Below, in pieces: positions 1-12,000 of a stretch of DNA of 64,000 nucleotides. Position 1 is the stretch's first letter, and each line of letters begins with the position of its first letter. The stretch is from Petrosia ficiformis (lineage: Eukaryota; Porifera; Demospongiae; Haplosclerida; Petrosiidae), in contig OX345644.1 of NCBI GenBank assembly GCA_947044365.1, forward strand, positions 6,049,577 through 6,113,576. Reading direction: 5' to 3'. The notes under the pieces were generated by a model, which saw nothing but the letters and a program-made list of their open reading frames with translations, did not search any database and was not told where the DNA came from. The position numbers were made by a program, and so were the translations under genes.

Positions 1-610
1 TCTACTGATTTATGTACACAAAACTAATGTGCATATCATTTCTAGTTGTTTTCATAACTGAATTTTGTGATATCATTAATTAAATATTGTGGATGTTCCT
101 TCAGCTAAAGGTCATTCACGTTCACCATGACCTCAGAAAAATGTTCATAACTTTAGATCGGAATAACCAATTTTTTTTACCTAGACCGGTTTTATATAAT
201 TATCCTTTCCGTTCTTTTAACCTTATGACATTAAACTATACCCTATATTACAATTAAAGTCATTATATCTTAATTTTGAGCTCATCATGAATATGAACAG
301 ACTCTACATGCATGTGCATTGGAAACTTGTACTCTTTCACTGTATGTCACTATTCCAAATATCTAATTATGTTTGGAATTAATTGATAATTGATCTAGCT
401 ATTGAGTCAGTCAGTCTGACCGTATGTAATTGATCTAGCTATGGAGTGAATCAGTCTGGCCCATGTAATGTAATATGATATATGATTTGTTACTACACAT
501 AGTAAATAACAATTATGTAATAGAGTCAAATATTCAATGCTTACACTAATGTACATCTTAATAAACATTTATGAAGTGTTTGAAACCTTCTATATGACCT
601 TGACAAGTAG
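1..610. other. 5' flank of collagen gene 1, no gene seen
   Basis: AT-rich flank without a supported gene. Positions 586-645 are clearly similar to the region upstream of the dead middle collagen gene (2099-2158), so the proximal promoter was duplicated with the gene. Confidence 0.5.
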
Positions 611-618
611 TATAAATA
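611..618 (+). promoter_or_regulatory. TATA box of collagen gene 1
   Basis: TATAAATA lies 89 bases before the start codon at 700. The same octamer stands 90 bases before the dead copy and 67 bases before gene 3, each within a similar AGTATAAATA context. Conservation among paralogues supports a real core promoter. The transcription start is not visible. Confidence 0.6.
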
Positions 619-699
619 GAACAATCATGTATTTGATTATTCATATCCCTTAAAAAATATTTCAGGATCTATACTTCGGGTATTGAGCGCTGAACAAAG

Positions 700-1572
700 A
701 TGAAGTGGATGTATCTTTTTATTACTATAACTCTCACCACTGTTAAAGGTACATAACTTAGTTATAATTATAAATAAATGTGTATTGCACGATTTATATT
801 CACTTACATAGCTTCACCTACAAGTGACAAACCGAGTACAGATGTTGTGTATTTTAACACATCTTCTTCTCTCATTGATCTAATGGAGTTATTGAAAGGA
901 AGAGATGGTCGTGATGGAAGAGATGGACGAGATGGAAAAGATGGAGAAGCAGGTGTGAAAGGAGAGAAAGGAGAGCAAGGTGTAGCGGGACCACCTGGTC
1001 CAACAGGGTCCAGTGCAAGTGGAGTAGTGTATACTAGATGGGGAAGGACTATATGCCCAGACACTCCTGGCACAGAGTTTGTATATGAAGGTATAGTTGC
1101 AAAGGGTTACTATGATCATTATGGAGGAGGAATAGATTACCAGTGTCTACCAAATGATCCTGATTATCTTGAGTTCCTCTCTGGAGTCCAAACCACCAGA
1201 GCGTATGTTGCTGGTGTTGAATATGAACAGTGGGATTGGACGAATGGTCCATATAGAGGTGTACATCTCCATGTCGCAGTTTGTGCAATCTGCCATACAT
1301 CAACAAAAGGGTCTTCTCTTATGATACCTGGAAAAACACAATGTCCTAAAGGCTGGACACAAGAGTACTATGGCTATCTGATGGCTGAGCGGCATTCACA
1401 TAAAGGTGCATCTACTTTTGTGTGTGTAGATAAAGATCCGGAGTCTCTTGATGGAAGTAGTGCTCAAACACATGGAGGGATTTTTATGAACGTTGAGAGT
1501 AAGTGTGATACTTTCTTATGTCCTCCATATGAGAATGGAAAGGAACTTACTTGTGTTGTTTGTACTAAATAA
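700..1572 (+). CDS. Short-chain collagen C4-like protein (spongin-type), gene 1
   Basis: Two exons, 700-748 and 812-1572, joined in phase 1 (G plus CT gives Ala), about 269 residues. Exon 1 is a signal peptide starting MKWMYLFITITL; an in-frame TGA at 691 precedes the ATG. Residues 46-81 are twelve uninterrupted Gly-X-Y triplets beginning GRDGRDGRDGRDGKDG and ending GPPGPTG. The rest is a globular domain with ten cysteines (ICPDT, YQCLP, VCAIC, QCPKGW, VCVD, KCDTFLCPP, LTCVVC), the pattern of sponge short-chain (C4/spongin) collagens related to the collagen IV NC1 domain. It is probably secreted and trimerises into the extracellular skeleton. Gene 3, about 2.3 kb downstream, is nearly identical in the large exon. 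The family assignment rests on remembered similarity. Confidence 0.88.
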
Positions 1573-2123
1573 TTCATAATTTTGTCCTTGTTTTTATTTT
1601 CATAATTTGTGTTATTAGGATCTTTTTACTGATAATCTGTTCACAGTTTCTAAATTGATAATGTATTTTGTGATTTGATTGTAATGTTACTTGAATGTCA
1701 ATTTTTTCATTCAATCCAATTAGTTTATAATCCTAAACTACTTACATATACTAGTATGTAAAGGATCATTACTGTAAACACTATTAACACAACTATTGTT
1801 ATTAAAAAATTGTCAAAAGTTTCATATAATTATTATATAGACTTGTTAACAATGAGTTCCAGTAACTCAGTGATTAATGTGCATAGATAGATATTTGTGA
1901 TGTGAAGCGTGCATGTAATGAAAATATTATGATATATGATATGTTACTATAATAATAATGATTATGTAATGACTAATTAGACAGACTAATTAGCTAGTGT
2001 TGGTTTTATTAGTGCTTCAGCTACTAGATTCAAACATTCAATGCTCACAATAATATACATCTTATAGTTATGTCAATGAACATTAAGAAATAATGAAGCC
2101 TTCTATATGATTTTAACAAGTAG
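1573..2123. other. Intergenic, collagen gene 1 to middle copy
   Basis: AT-rich. The first 300 bases resemble the 3' flank of gene 3 (3922-4220), including the phrases around GTCCTTGTTTT and GTCAAAAGTTTCA. The segment before 2123 resembles the promoter of gene 1. No separate gene seen. Confidence 0.5.
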
Positions 2124-2131
2124 TATAAATA
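2124..2131 (+). promoter_or_regulatory. TATA box of the dead collagen copy
   Basis: TATAAATA in the same context and at the same distance (90 bases) from the ATG as in gene 1. The promoter is retained although the coding sequence is broken, so the locus may still be transcribed. Confidence 0.45.
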
Positions 2132-2213
2132 AAAACAATTACATATTTGATTATTCACATCATTTGAAGAATACTGCATTATCTACGCTTGAAGTCAAGA
2201 GCACAAAACAAAG

Positions 2214-2664
2214 ATGAAATAAATGTATCATGCAATTATTGTAATTCTCACCAATGTTAAAGGTATGTAATTATAATTAAATGTATAAAGGATTTGTACT
2301 TACTTACATACTAGCATCTCCTACGAATGACAAACCAAATATAGGTGTTGTTTATTTTAACACATCTTCCTCTGTCATTGATCTAATGGAGTTAATGGAG
2401 GGAAGAGATGGTCGTGATGGAAGAGATGGACAAGATTGAAAAGATGGAGAAATGGGTTCCAGTGGGGAGATCACACATGAATACCAAAAAGTAAAGGTAC
2501 TTTCTACTTATGAATCTGTTGACAAAAATGCTGAATCAATTACTTGAACAGGTAGTCAAACCCTTAGAGGGATTTTCATGCATGTTGAGACTAAATGTGA
2601 AACATTTCTATGTCCTCCATATGAAACAGGAAAGGAACGTATTTGTATAGACTGTACCAAGTAG
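2214..2664 (+). pseudogene. Broken short-chain collagen C4-like gene, middle copy
   Basis: Clearly homologous to its two neighbours but inactivated in several ways. The signal-peptide exon reads ATG AAA TAA. In the Gly-X-Y region, after GRDGRDGRDGQD, a Gly codon GGA has become TGA (2437-2439). Nearly all of the cysteine-rich domain is deleted, leaving about 130 bases of the far C-terminus (codons around MHVETKCETFLCPPYETGKE) that run to TAG at 2662-2664. The splice acceptor before the SPTND segment is still present. A transcript could only give a very short peptide. Confidence 0.85.
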
Positions 2665-2980
2665 GGATTTGTTTCATGAACATTAATATATAACTCTTGT
2701 TATCATATTAATTACACCAATTCATGATCATTTGTGAACAAGAACTTACTATGTAACAATAACTATATACGTATTTTCCTTTTTTCAAATAATAGCTAAT
2801 TTACTTTCTCATAATGTTTTGCAGTAAACATCTACTTAGGTGCTTTGACAGTGATACTGTTACTGTCGAGTAGCATGAATAATGTCTTGTTTTGCATTAT
2901 AAACTTATTTATGTGCTTTGACAGTAACACTTACAGTCAAGCAGTATGAATGACTTTTTGTTTGATCTTGACTAGTATAG
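2665..2980. other. Intergenic, middle copy to collagen gene 3
   Basis: AT-rich flank. It holds two imperfect copies of a roughly 70-base phrase, near 2835-2885 and 2910-2955 (TGCTTTGACAGT followed by a GTCAAGCAGTATGAAT-like end). No gene seen. Confidence 0.4.
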
Positions 2981-2988
2981 TATAAATA
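2981..2988 (+). promoter_or_regulatory. TATA box of collagen gene 3
   Basis: TATAAATA stands 67 bases before the ATG at 3048 and matches the element in the two upstream paralogues. Confidence 0.55.
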
Positions 2989-3047
2989 ATTATAAACAAT
3001 CATTTTCATATCAACTGTATAACTTCCAACACGCATTTGGTCACAAG

Positions 3048-3921
3048 ATGCAGTGGACATTAAATTGTCTTTTTATAATTACAACTCTCACCAATGTTGA
3101 AGGTATGTATTCTAATTTATAATTATCTTTATGTAATGTCTTACTACTTTACATAATTAGCTTCACCTACTAATAAGAAACCAACTACAGATGTTGTCTA
3201 TTTTAACACATCTTCTTCTCTCATTGATCTAATGGAGTTATTGAAAGGAAGAGATGGTCGTGATGGAAGAGATGGACGAGATGGAAAAGATGGAGAAGCA
3301 GGTATCAAAGGAGAGAAGGGAGAGCAAGGTGTAGCGGGACCACCTGGTCTAACGGGGTCCAGTGCAGGTGGAGTAGTGTATACTAGATGGGGAAGGACTA
3401 TATGCCCAGATACTCCTGGTACAGAGCTTGTATATGAAGGTATAGTTGCAAAGGGTTACTATAGCGGGTATGGAGGAGGAATAGACTACCAATGTTTACC
3501 AAATGATCCTGATTATCTTGAGTTCCTCTCTGGAGTCCAAACCACCAGAGCGTATGTTGCTGGTGTTGAATATGAACAGTGGGATTGGACGAATGGTCCA
3601 TATAGAGGTGTACATCTCCATGTTGCTGTATGTGCAATCTGCCATACATCAACAAAAGGGTCTTCTCTTATGATACCTGGAAAAACACGATGTCCTAAAG
3701 GCTGGACACAAGAGTACTATGGCTATCTGATGGCCGAGTGGTATTTAAATAAAGGTGCGTCTACTTTTGCGTGTGTAGATAAAGATCCAGAGTTTCTTAA
3801 TGGAAGCGGTAGTCAAACAAATGGAGCAATTTTTATGAACGTTGAGAGTAAGTGTGATACTTTCTTATGTCCTCCATATGAGGATGGAAAGGAACTTACT
3901 TGTGTAGTTTGTACTAAATAA
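3048..3921 (+). CDS. Short-chain collagen C4-like protein (spongin-type), gene 3
   Basis: Exons 3048-3102 and 3161-3921, phase-1 junction as in gene 1, about 271 residues. The signal peptide begins MQWTLNCLFIITTL. Twelve Gly-X-Y triplets (GRDGRDGRDGRDGKDG to GPPGLTG) precede a C-terminal domain with the same ten cysteines as gene 1. The large exons of genes 1 and 3 differ at few positions, whereas their signal peptides, introns and far flanks differ more. Expected role: secreted, trimeric short-chain collagen of the sponge matrix. A frame-compatible internal ATG at 3232 (MELLKGRD) would lack the signal peptide and is not preferred. Confidence 0.88.
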
Positions 3922-4864
3922 TTATCTCATATTTGTTGTCCTTGTTTTATTTTCACTTATAGGCAGATTTTGTTTTACAAATATTCTGTTCACAGTGTCT
4001 ATAAATTGATAATATATTATGTGCAATATGTGATTTGAATGTCAATTTTTTTTCATTCGATCCAATTTGTTTTTAATCCTGTATAAACTACTTGCATAAA
4101 CTAGTATGTATAGGATCATTATTATATGTACATTACACACAACTACTCTATATTAACACTGAGAAAATTGTCAAAAGTTTCAGTATAGCTAATTATTATG
4201 TTAACATTGAGTTAATAAATGTCTACCGTGCACTCTTTAATGTTTCTACACATATACTTTCCGTCTAACTTCTCAGTTTTTCTTCACAATGTAATGATAC
4301 TGATGTTCTCAGCAAAGCTTAACACCGTGACAGTGATTAATGTGCATAGATAGTACTTAGAGATCATGACAGTGAAATGTTATAGTAGGAATTAATGTAT
4401 ATCATTGTGTATACATTATATATAATTATTAAGTATATGTACTTTTTATGCAGCCGGGCACGGTGACTTCCTCTGTTGAATTATGGCAGTGACACAGATG
4501 TCTGAGACCACGGCACTTACACACATAGACAGATATATGGATGTTAAACACAATTAAGAGAAGTATATGGTTTGTTAATAGCACAAAAGCAAAGCCGAAT
4601 GTAATCATCGACTAAATGGTGCCAACACACAGCCAGCGGGAACCTGCTTTATAAACCGTCTTAGGGCTGACCGACCGTGGCATATTGGTCGAGTTGACCA
4701 ACTAAATCAATTATTCACCAGTTGATTTCAATGATCATGTATGCAAACTGATTGTACTAAATAAAGCAATCTGATTGGTCAATAATCACATAGAGAAATT
4801 GGCGCAATGCGTGTGATATACATATATGCGCATTAAGACCACACCCACTAGTGATTAAACGAAA
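3922..4864. other. Intergenic, collagen gene 3 to GPS2-like gene
   Basis: The first 300 bases match the 3' flank of gene 1. The stretch 4450-4700 is less AT-rich but has no convincing reading frame. The last 70 bases form the presumed promoter of the next gene and contain AAGACCACACCC at 4838-4849. Confidence 0.4.
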
Positions 4865-5975
4865 ATGGCAGTTGGAAGAGAAGTTGGAGCAAGAAAGAGA
4901 GTTTTGTCAGAGAAACAGTTGAAAGCTTTGAGAACATATATCGTAAAGAAAAAGAAGAAAGACATTGAAAGTATGTGTGTTAAAATTGAAGAATGTAGAC
5001 TCTCAATCACAATTGTTATTTCCATCTCATTGTTGTTCAAAGACACCAAAAATGTCTACCCTATTATACATTAGTCAGGTGTACAGAGGATGTATCATAA
5101 CTACCATATGTTATATTTGATGTATAGTACTGTTTACCCAGTATATAAGTAATATATATAGTATGCTAATAGGTCCTATATCACATCCGAGGACACAAAA
5201 CGAGGGTCCTATATGCAGTATATAGGACCTATTAGCATACTATATACAATATATTGTATGATAGTGACATCTCCTGCATAGTGTGCACATGGATGGTCTA
5301 TATACAATATATAGGACTCAAAGGGATGATGTCACCATCATACTATATATATATATATATATATACACTTAATTCTATCTCGGTAACCCATATATATTGT
5401 ATTTGAGAGGTGGTTAATTTAGTAAATATACCTGACCAGTGTAGTTAGACCACTGTTAGCTGTTTTTATGTGGTATGATGGAAGAGGGTAGAATCCAACA
5501 TGCATAATACTGACTTAATGCATTATAAATTGTATTATGACTATTACATACTTTAAGTGTACTTGCTTGTTCTAGTTTTAGCGAATTTAGCAAGTAACAT
5601 AATAATCATTATAATTAGTACACGCAAAATTTAATATATAGAGAACAAGATATATAGGTAGGTATCTCAATTGCTTTGTGGTGTCCAGCATTCAGTAATC
5701 ATGGCTGACTTTATCATGCCTGAAACACAACAGCCTATTATAGTTATTATTTTGATTATCTACTCTCCTTACTTTTTAAAGGATCTTGTAGAACTTTAGG
5801 AATATATTACAAGTAGAATAGCTAGCTATTAGTTCTGGTTTCTACGTAAGCTACAAGGAGCTTTCTTTCTTCCTGGAACTCGGGTGCGTGTTTTATACAC
5901 ACCATTTCCATTAATTGACCGAGCCTTCCTAACTACGTATACAACACATATTCGTGTAAGTGACACAAGAATATA

Positions 5976-6012
<37 letters not shown>

Positions 6013-9000
6013 CGATCCCGTGGGAAAGCAATCATAGAGATGGCCCTACAGATCATTTTATTAGGCATATTAGGCATGGCTCACAAATTCACTAAAATTA
6101 ATGTACATATGTGTTAGATATGAGTATTTAAAAATCTTTAAATTCAGTGGATGCAATTAATAGTAGTTTTAAAGTACATATATTGTTCTACTCTGGTGAA
6201 ATGTTTATTATATTTTAGAGGAAGCAAGAGAAGAATCATTAGATGGAAGAGACTCACAGAACCTTTCTGAACATTCAGATGTATCTAGACTAGATAAGTG
6301 TGCTAGTAATGATTTATCTATTACACGATCCAGTGATACTAGTGATACTGGATGTACTGGTATACTTGTTAAAGAGACAACAAAAGAGGAATCATTAGAA
6401 GATGTTACACAACAGGTAATTAATTATCTGTATTGTATATGCTTGTGTACATGTACACAAATAAATGTACATGTACATGTACACATGCACATGTAGTTGA
6501 TGTAACAGACTGTATAGTGTACATATGTACATGTACATGTAGTTGATGTTTTATATGTAACAGACTGTATAGTGTACATATGTACATGTACATGTACATG
6601 TACATAAGTAAATGTACATGTACACGTAGTTGATGTTTTATATGTAACAGACTATACAGTGTACATGTACATGTAGTTGATGTTTTATATGTAACAGACT
6701 GTATAGTGTACATATGTACATGTACATGTACATGCTTGTGTACATGTACACAAATACATGTAAATGTACATGTAGTTGATGTTTTATATGTAACAGACTG
6801 TATAGTGTACATATGTACATGTACATGTACATGTACATGCTTGTGTACATGTACACAAATACATGTAAATGTACATGTACATGTAGTTGATGTTTTATAT
6901 GTAACAGACTGTATAGTGTACATATGTACATGTAGTTGATGTTTTATATGTAACAGACTATACAGTGTACATGTGTACATGTACATGTACACATGTACAT
7001 GTACATGTACATGTACATCGTTACAAGTACATGTATGTTGTATACTACATGTAACTATCAATTATACTTTTTATTTAGTTGAAATCTCTAAGAGAAAATT
7101 TAGAGCATCTAAAGAAAGAAAAACACAGATTATTTCAAGAACTAAAAAAGGTAAAAACAAAATATATTGAAGGAAAGTATCCCTATAATTGCTTGATGAT
7201 GACTATGTATCAATCATTGCCGAGCGCTAGTGTCTCTACCTTGCTGTGTACTCAAAATCTGGCCAGTCCTAATGAAGTAAATGTAACTGCAGTCTAAGTG
7301 CACAGAAACTGATTACTGCATGAAGTACTCTCTCAAAGGTTCTAAATGATGACTTCCTCATGTCTGAAACTCAACAACTTATTATATTTACTTTTTAAAG
7401 ATTCCTGCATCATCTTTATACTGTTTCTCTGCTGTATGCAACAGTTTACATTCTTCCTGCTGGTCTGTAGCTCAAGCGTGCATTCTTTTATGCACCACTA
7501 TGCCCTATGGGCCATAAAGCCATAAAAACGCACATTATAAATTTATGATACATACATTTACATGTATGCAAGCAGGTACATGTACATGTAGGGTATAGAT
7601 ACTGTATATATATATTATCACAAAGTACATGAGACTTTGATGTATTTTGTATGTATTAAGCAGGGGTGTGGAAACATTGAGCCAACTACCGAACATTTTG
7701 AGCTATTTCTCCACTCTTGTCCTGCTATCCATATACATATACTTTGTAATGTTGTTACATGTATTATACAATATGTCATCAGGTGTTACATGTACATGTA
7801 CATGTATATACAGTACATGTACATGTATGTACCTGTTACATGTATTGTACATACATGCATATGTCATCAGGTGTTACATTTACATGTACATGTATATACA
7901 GTACATGTACATGTATGTACCTGTTACATGTATTGTACATATGTCATCAGGTGTTACATGTATTGTACATATGTCATCAGGTGTTACATGTACATGTACA
8001 TGTATGTACTTGTACATGTACATGTATGTACCTATTACATGTATTGTACATATGTCATCAGGTGTTACATATACATGTACATGTATGTACTTGTACATGT
8101 ACATGTATGTACCTGTTACATGTATTGTACAATATGTCATCAGGTGTTACATGTACATGTATGTACTTGTACATGTACATGTACATGTACATGTATGTAC
8201 CTGTTACATGTATTGTACATATGTCATCAGGTGTTACATGTACATGTACATGTATGTACTTGTACATGTACATGTATGTACCTGTTACATGTATTGTACA
8301 TATGTCATCAGGTATTACATGTACATGTAATTCGCTGTTATTGCAATAATTGTTGCGAGCACGTGCACAATAGTTATTATTTAATTAACAATGTAAACAT
8401 TAACACATGGCAACTTGATTAATGAATCATGAAGATGGCTACTACTGGTGTGTTGATTATTCCTAACGCTACTGCAAAAACAGAAGTTTGGGAACATTTT
8501 GGCTATCCTGGAAACGAAAGTGGTGGTATAGCGTCAAAATCAAGGGTATTTGTCGCCACTGCAAAAAAGAACATGCCGTACATGAACAATACTACTAACC
8601 TGTACGTTCACCTGGATCACCACCACAAAGAAGTGTACGTGAAACTGTCCCATTACAGACAACAACAACAAACCTCAACAGCTCAAAACCACCAACTATC
8701 ACTACAGGAAACGGTCAAGAAGACACAATCTCTCAGTAGCTCTTCAGAACGCTACAAAAAACTAGCGAACGCCATCGGTCAGTTTATTGTTCTGTTTCAT
8801 GCAAAACATTAAGTTCAGTTGGAAATTTTTTTAGCAATTGTTAATAAACCAAACAAGTGTATATAGAGAAAAAAAACATCCCTATGATTGCTTTATAAAT
8901 TTAAGTGAAGATAAAAGTATCCCTATGACTGCTTTGTGGTGTCCGGCATTCAGTAATCATGGCTGACTTTATCAAGCATGAAAGACAACAGCTTATTATA

Positions 9001-12000
9001 GTTATTAATTTGATTATCTACTCTCCTGGCCTTTCAAAGGACCTTGTAGAACTTTAGGAATATATTTCAGACAGAATAGCTACCTATTAGTTCCAGTTTC
9101 TACGTAAGCTACTTGGCTACAGGCAGCTTTCTTTTTGCTGGTCTGTAGAGCTCAAGCACGCGTTCTTTCACGCACCACACCCATTAATTGACCGAGCCCC
9201 CGGGAATGACGCAACTTCCTTAACTACGTATACAACGCATACTCGCGCAAGTGGACGCAAGAAAATATATATAGATTCAACACCATGGAAAGCAATCATA
9301 GGGATGGCCCTACGGGCCATAAAAACAGGTCAAGGCCCACAATACTTCAATATATTGTATATTGTTGAAACACTAATACATGTACATGTATGTGATTATC
9401 ATCACTCATCAGGTATTACATGAAGAAGATGAAAAGAAGAGAGTACATCAAATGGAACAACAAAGACAGTCAGTATAATTAGAAAAAAATAATTTTGATG
9501 AAATACTTACAGTGTACCTACCAGGGTTGGGACGAAGTACATTGGTTCTTATACTTAAGTGCAGTTAAGTACATATTTTTTAGTACTTGTACTTATACTT
9601 AAGTAATGGGTTAAGTACTTCATGTACTTAATGTACTTATAAGTATTTTGAAGTAAATTTTAACTCCTTTTAAGTACAATTTGTACATGTGCATTTGTCA
9701 CGATTTGTGTTAAGTGTGAATTCAAGACAGCTGGTAAAAATCACATGTTAGAAAGCAGGTGCAAATCACATGATCGATTCACAAGTTACCTTGGTGTTTG
9801 TCATTGACAGCCATTTTGACTTTGCTAGTTGATCTTTGTTTCTCTAAGTTTAACTTTGTGTTCAGTTGCCCAGTTCTTCTTTCATGACTGAGGGCCAAAG
9901 TACAACCAAACATCCAGCTGTTTTTCAGCATTTCATACTTCCTGAAACACTACCTCCAGGAGATTTTCAAAGCACAGTGCATTATCAAAGTTGGCAAAGG
10001 AAATGTTAGGAGTACCATCTTCGTCAGCACCTGTAGAGAGTCTTTTTAGTATCGCCTGTAAACGTTTTAGACCTGAACGTTGTAATTTAAAGGACTTGCG
10101 ATTTGAAGAATTGATGTTCATTCGATGTAATAATAATTAAATGTAAAACTTTGAGTTATTAAAAAGTAAGAAATGTGAAAATCATGAAATGTACTTGTAC
10201 TTGCACTTAAGTACATATCACTGTACTTGTACTTATACTTAAGTACATTGTACATATCACTGTACTTGTACTTATACTTAAGTACATATCACTGTACTTG
10301 TACTTATACTTAAGTACATATCACTGTACTTGTACTTGCACTTAAGTACATATCACTGTACTTGTACTTATACTTAAGTACATTGTACATATCACTGTAC
10401 TTGTACTTATACTTAAGTACATATCACTGTACTTGTACTTATACTTAAGTATATATCACTGTACTTGTACTTGCACTTAAGTACATATCACTGTACTTGT
10501 ACTTATACTTAAGTACATTGTACATATCACTGTACTTGTACTTATACTTAAGTACATATCACTGTACTTGTACTTATACTTAAGTACATATCACTGTACT
10601 TGTACTTGCACTTAAGTACATATCACTGTACTTGTACTTATACTTAAGTACATATCACTGTACTTGTACTTATACTTAAGTACATATCACTGTACTTGTA
10701 CTTGCACTTAAGTACATATCACTGTACTTGTACTTATACTTAAGTACATATCACTGTACTTGTACTTATACTTAAGTACTTATCACTGTACTTGTACTAT
10801 ACTTAAGTACATATCACTGTACTTGTACTTGCACTTAAGTACATATCACTGTACTTGTACTTGCACTTAAGTACTATATTAAAAAGTGTCATGTACTTGT
10901 ACTTATACTTAAGTATTTTTGTCAAAGTACCACCTGTAATACATGATGCCGTATCTAATATTTGTGTATGTAATAACACTATCATAATGATAATGCTACT
11001 ATCACACTGGGGGGGGGGGGGGGAGGATGGAGGGGCAGAGTGGAAAATAACAGTGCTCCAGTGCTCATTTGAGCCCCAAAATTAGCTAAAGGAGCACCAG
11101 ATTTTGACATGACAATGCATGCTAGTTGTATTGTGGTGAGCACTGGTGACAGAATTGCGCACCAGATGTTGTAGGCTTATTTCCCGCCCTGTGGAGGGGC
11201 ATTCCTGCTAGCGTCTTCAAGTTTCATCCCTTTCTGACAAATCTTCTAATTAATAACCTAACACTATACCTGAATTATATTATGTATCTAGCTGGAGAAA
11301 TAGTTGCTCTTCTGTGTACCTACATGTATAGTATATGTCAATAAAAAGTCACCATACAGTACAGTATAGTAATTACTGTCTCACTATTGTGATGTTCAAT
11401 TGACACGTGCACAATTACTGTCAAAACTACTGTTGAACTACTGTAGTGTGGAAATGAAACTACTGAGTAATTACTGTATTGTATGGTGACAACATATACT
11501 GTATGTTCCTATAGTGACTGATTTTCTCATTCAGGGAATTAGGGATATACTGATATAGAATTCTATCTCTATTCCAATATGCTAATATTCACTTGAGATA
11601 TTATATACCTGATGATTGATCCAGTATTTCATTGTACTATAGTATCGGATTAGTATCAGTAACATGATATGTACGTACATGTACTAAAGCTTTAAAAGAA
11701 ATTAAGATATTAAGAAATGGCATTTTTAGTATGCTTACAATATCTGCTATATCACTGATATCGATACTAGAAATAATGGCTAATATTGATTAATAAACTG
11801 ATTGCATCACTGCATCACTAATTGAAATACCCATTGCCTCAGGTGTCTTTCTTTCTTTCTTTCTTTTTCTTTCTTTCTACATCTCCGATAACATGATGTA
11901 TATTGTACATTTTGTTTTGTAGTGAACAAGAGCTTATCTCTTCAGATGTTATGTTCTATAGAGCAGACCCAAGACTAGGAAAGGTGAACTTGGTGTACAA

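Larger units (their letters stand above)
9525..10936 (+). mobile_element. Internally deleted hAT element
   Basis: Starts CAGGGTTGGGACGAAGTAC and ends with an imperfect inverted version, GTCAAAGTACCACCTG. Both subterminal regions are full of ACTTAAGT palindromes, typical of hAT binding-site arrays. A transposase start (ATG 9884, MTEGQSTTKHPAVFQHF) is joined to the extreme C-terminus (9991-10140), so the catalytic middle is deleted. No matching 8-bp target duplication was recognised. It lies in GPS2 intron 4. Confidence 0.65.

Noticed and set aside
804..1306. Minus-strand frames opposite collagen gene 1
   Set aside because: Shadows of a strongly biased Gly-X-Y and Cys-rich coding exon. The same shadows recur opposite gene 3.
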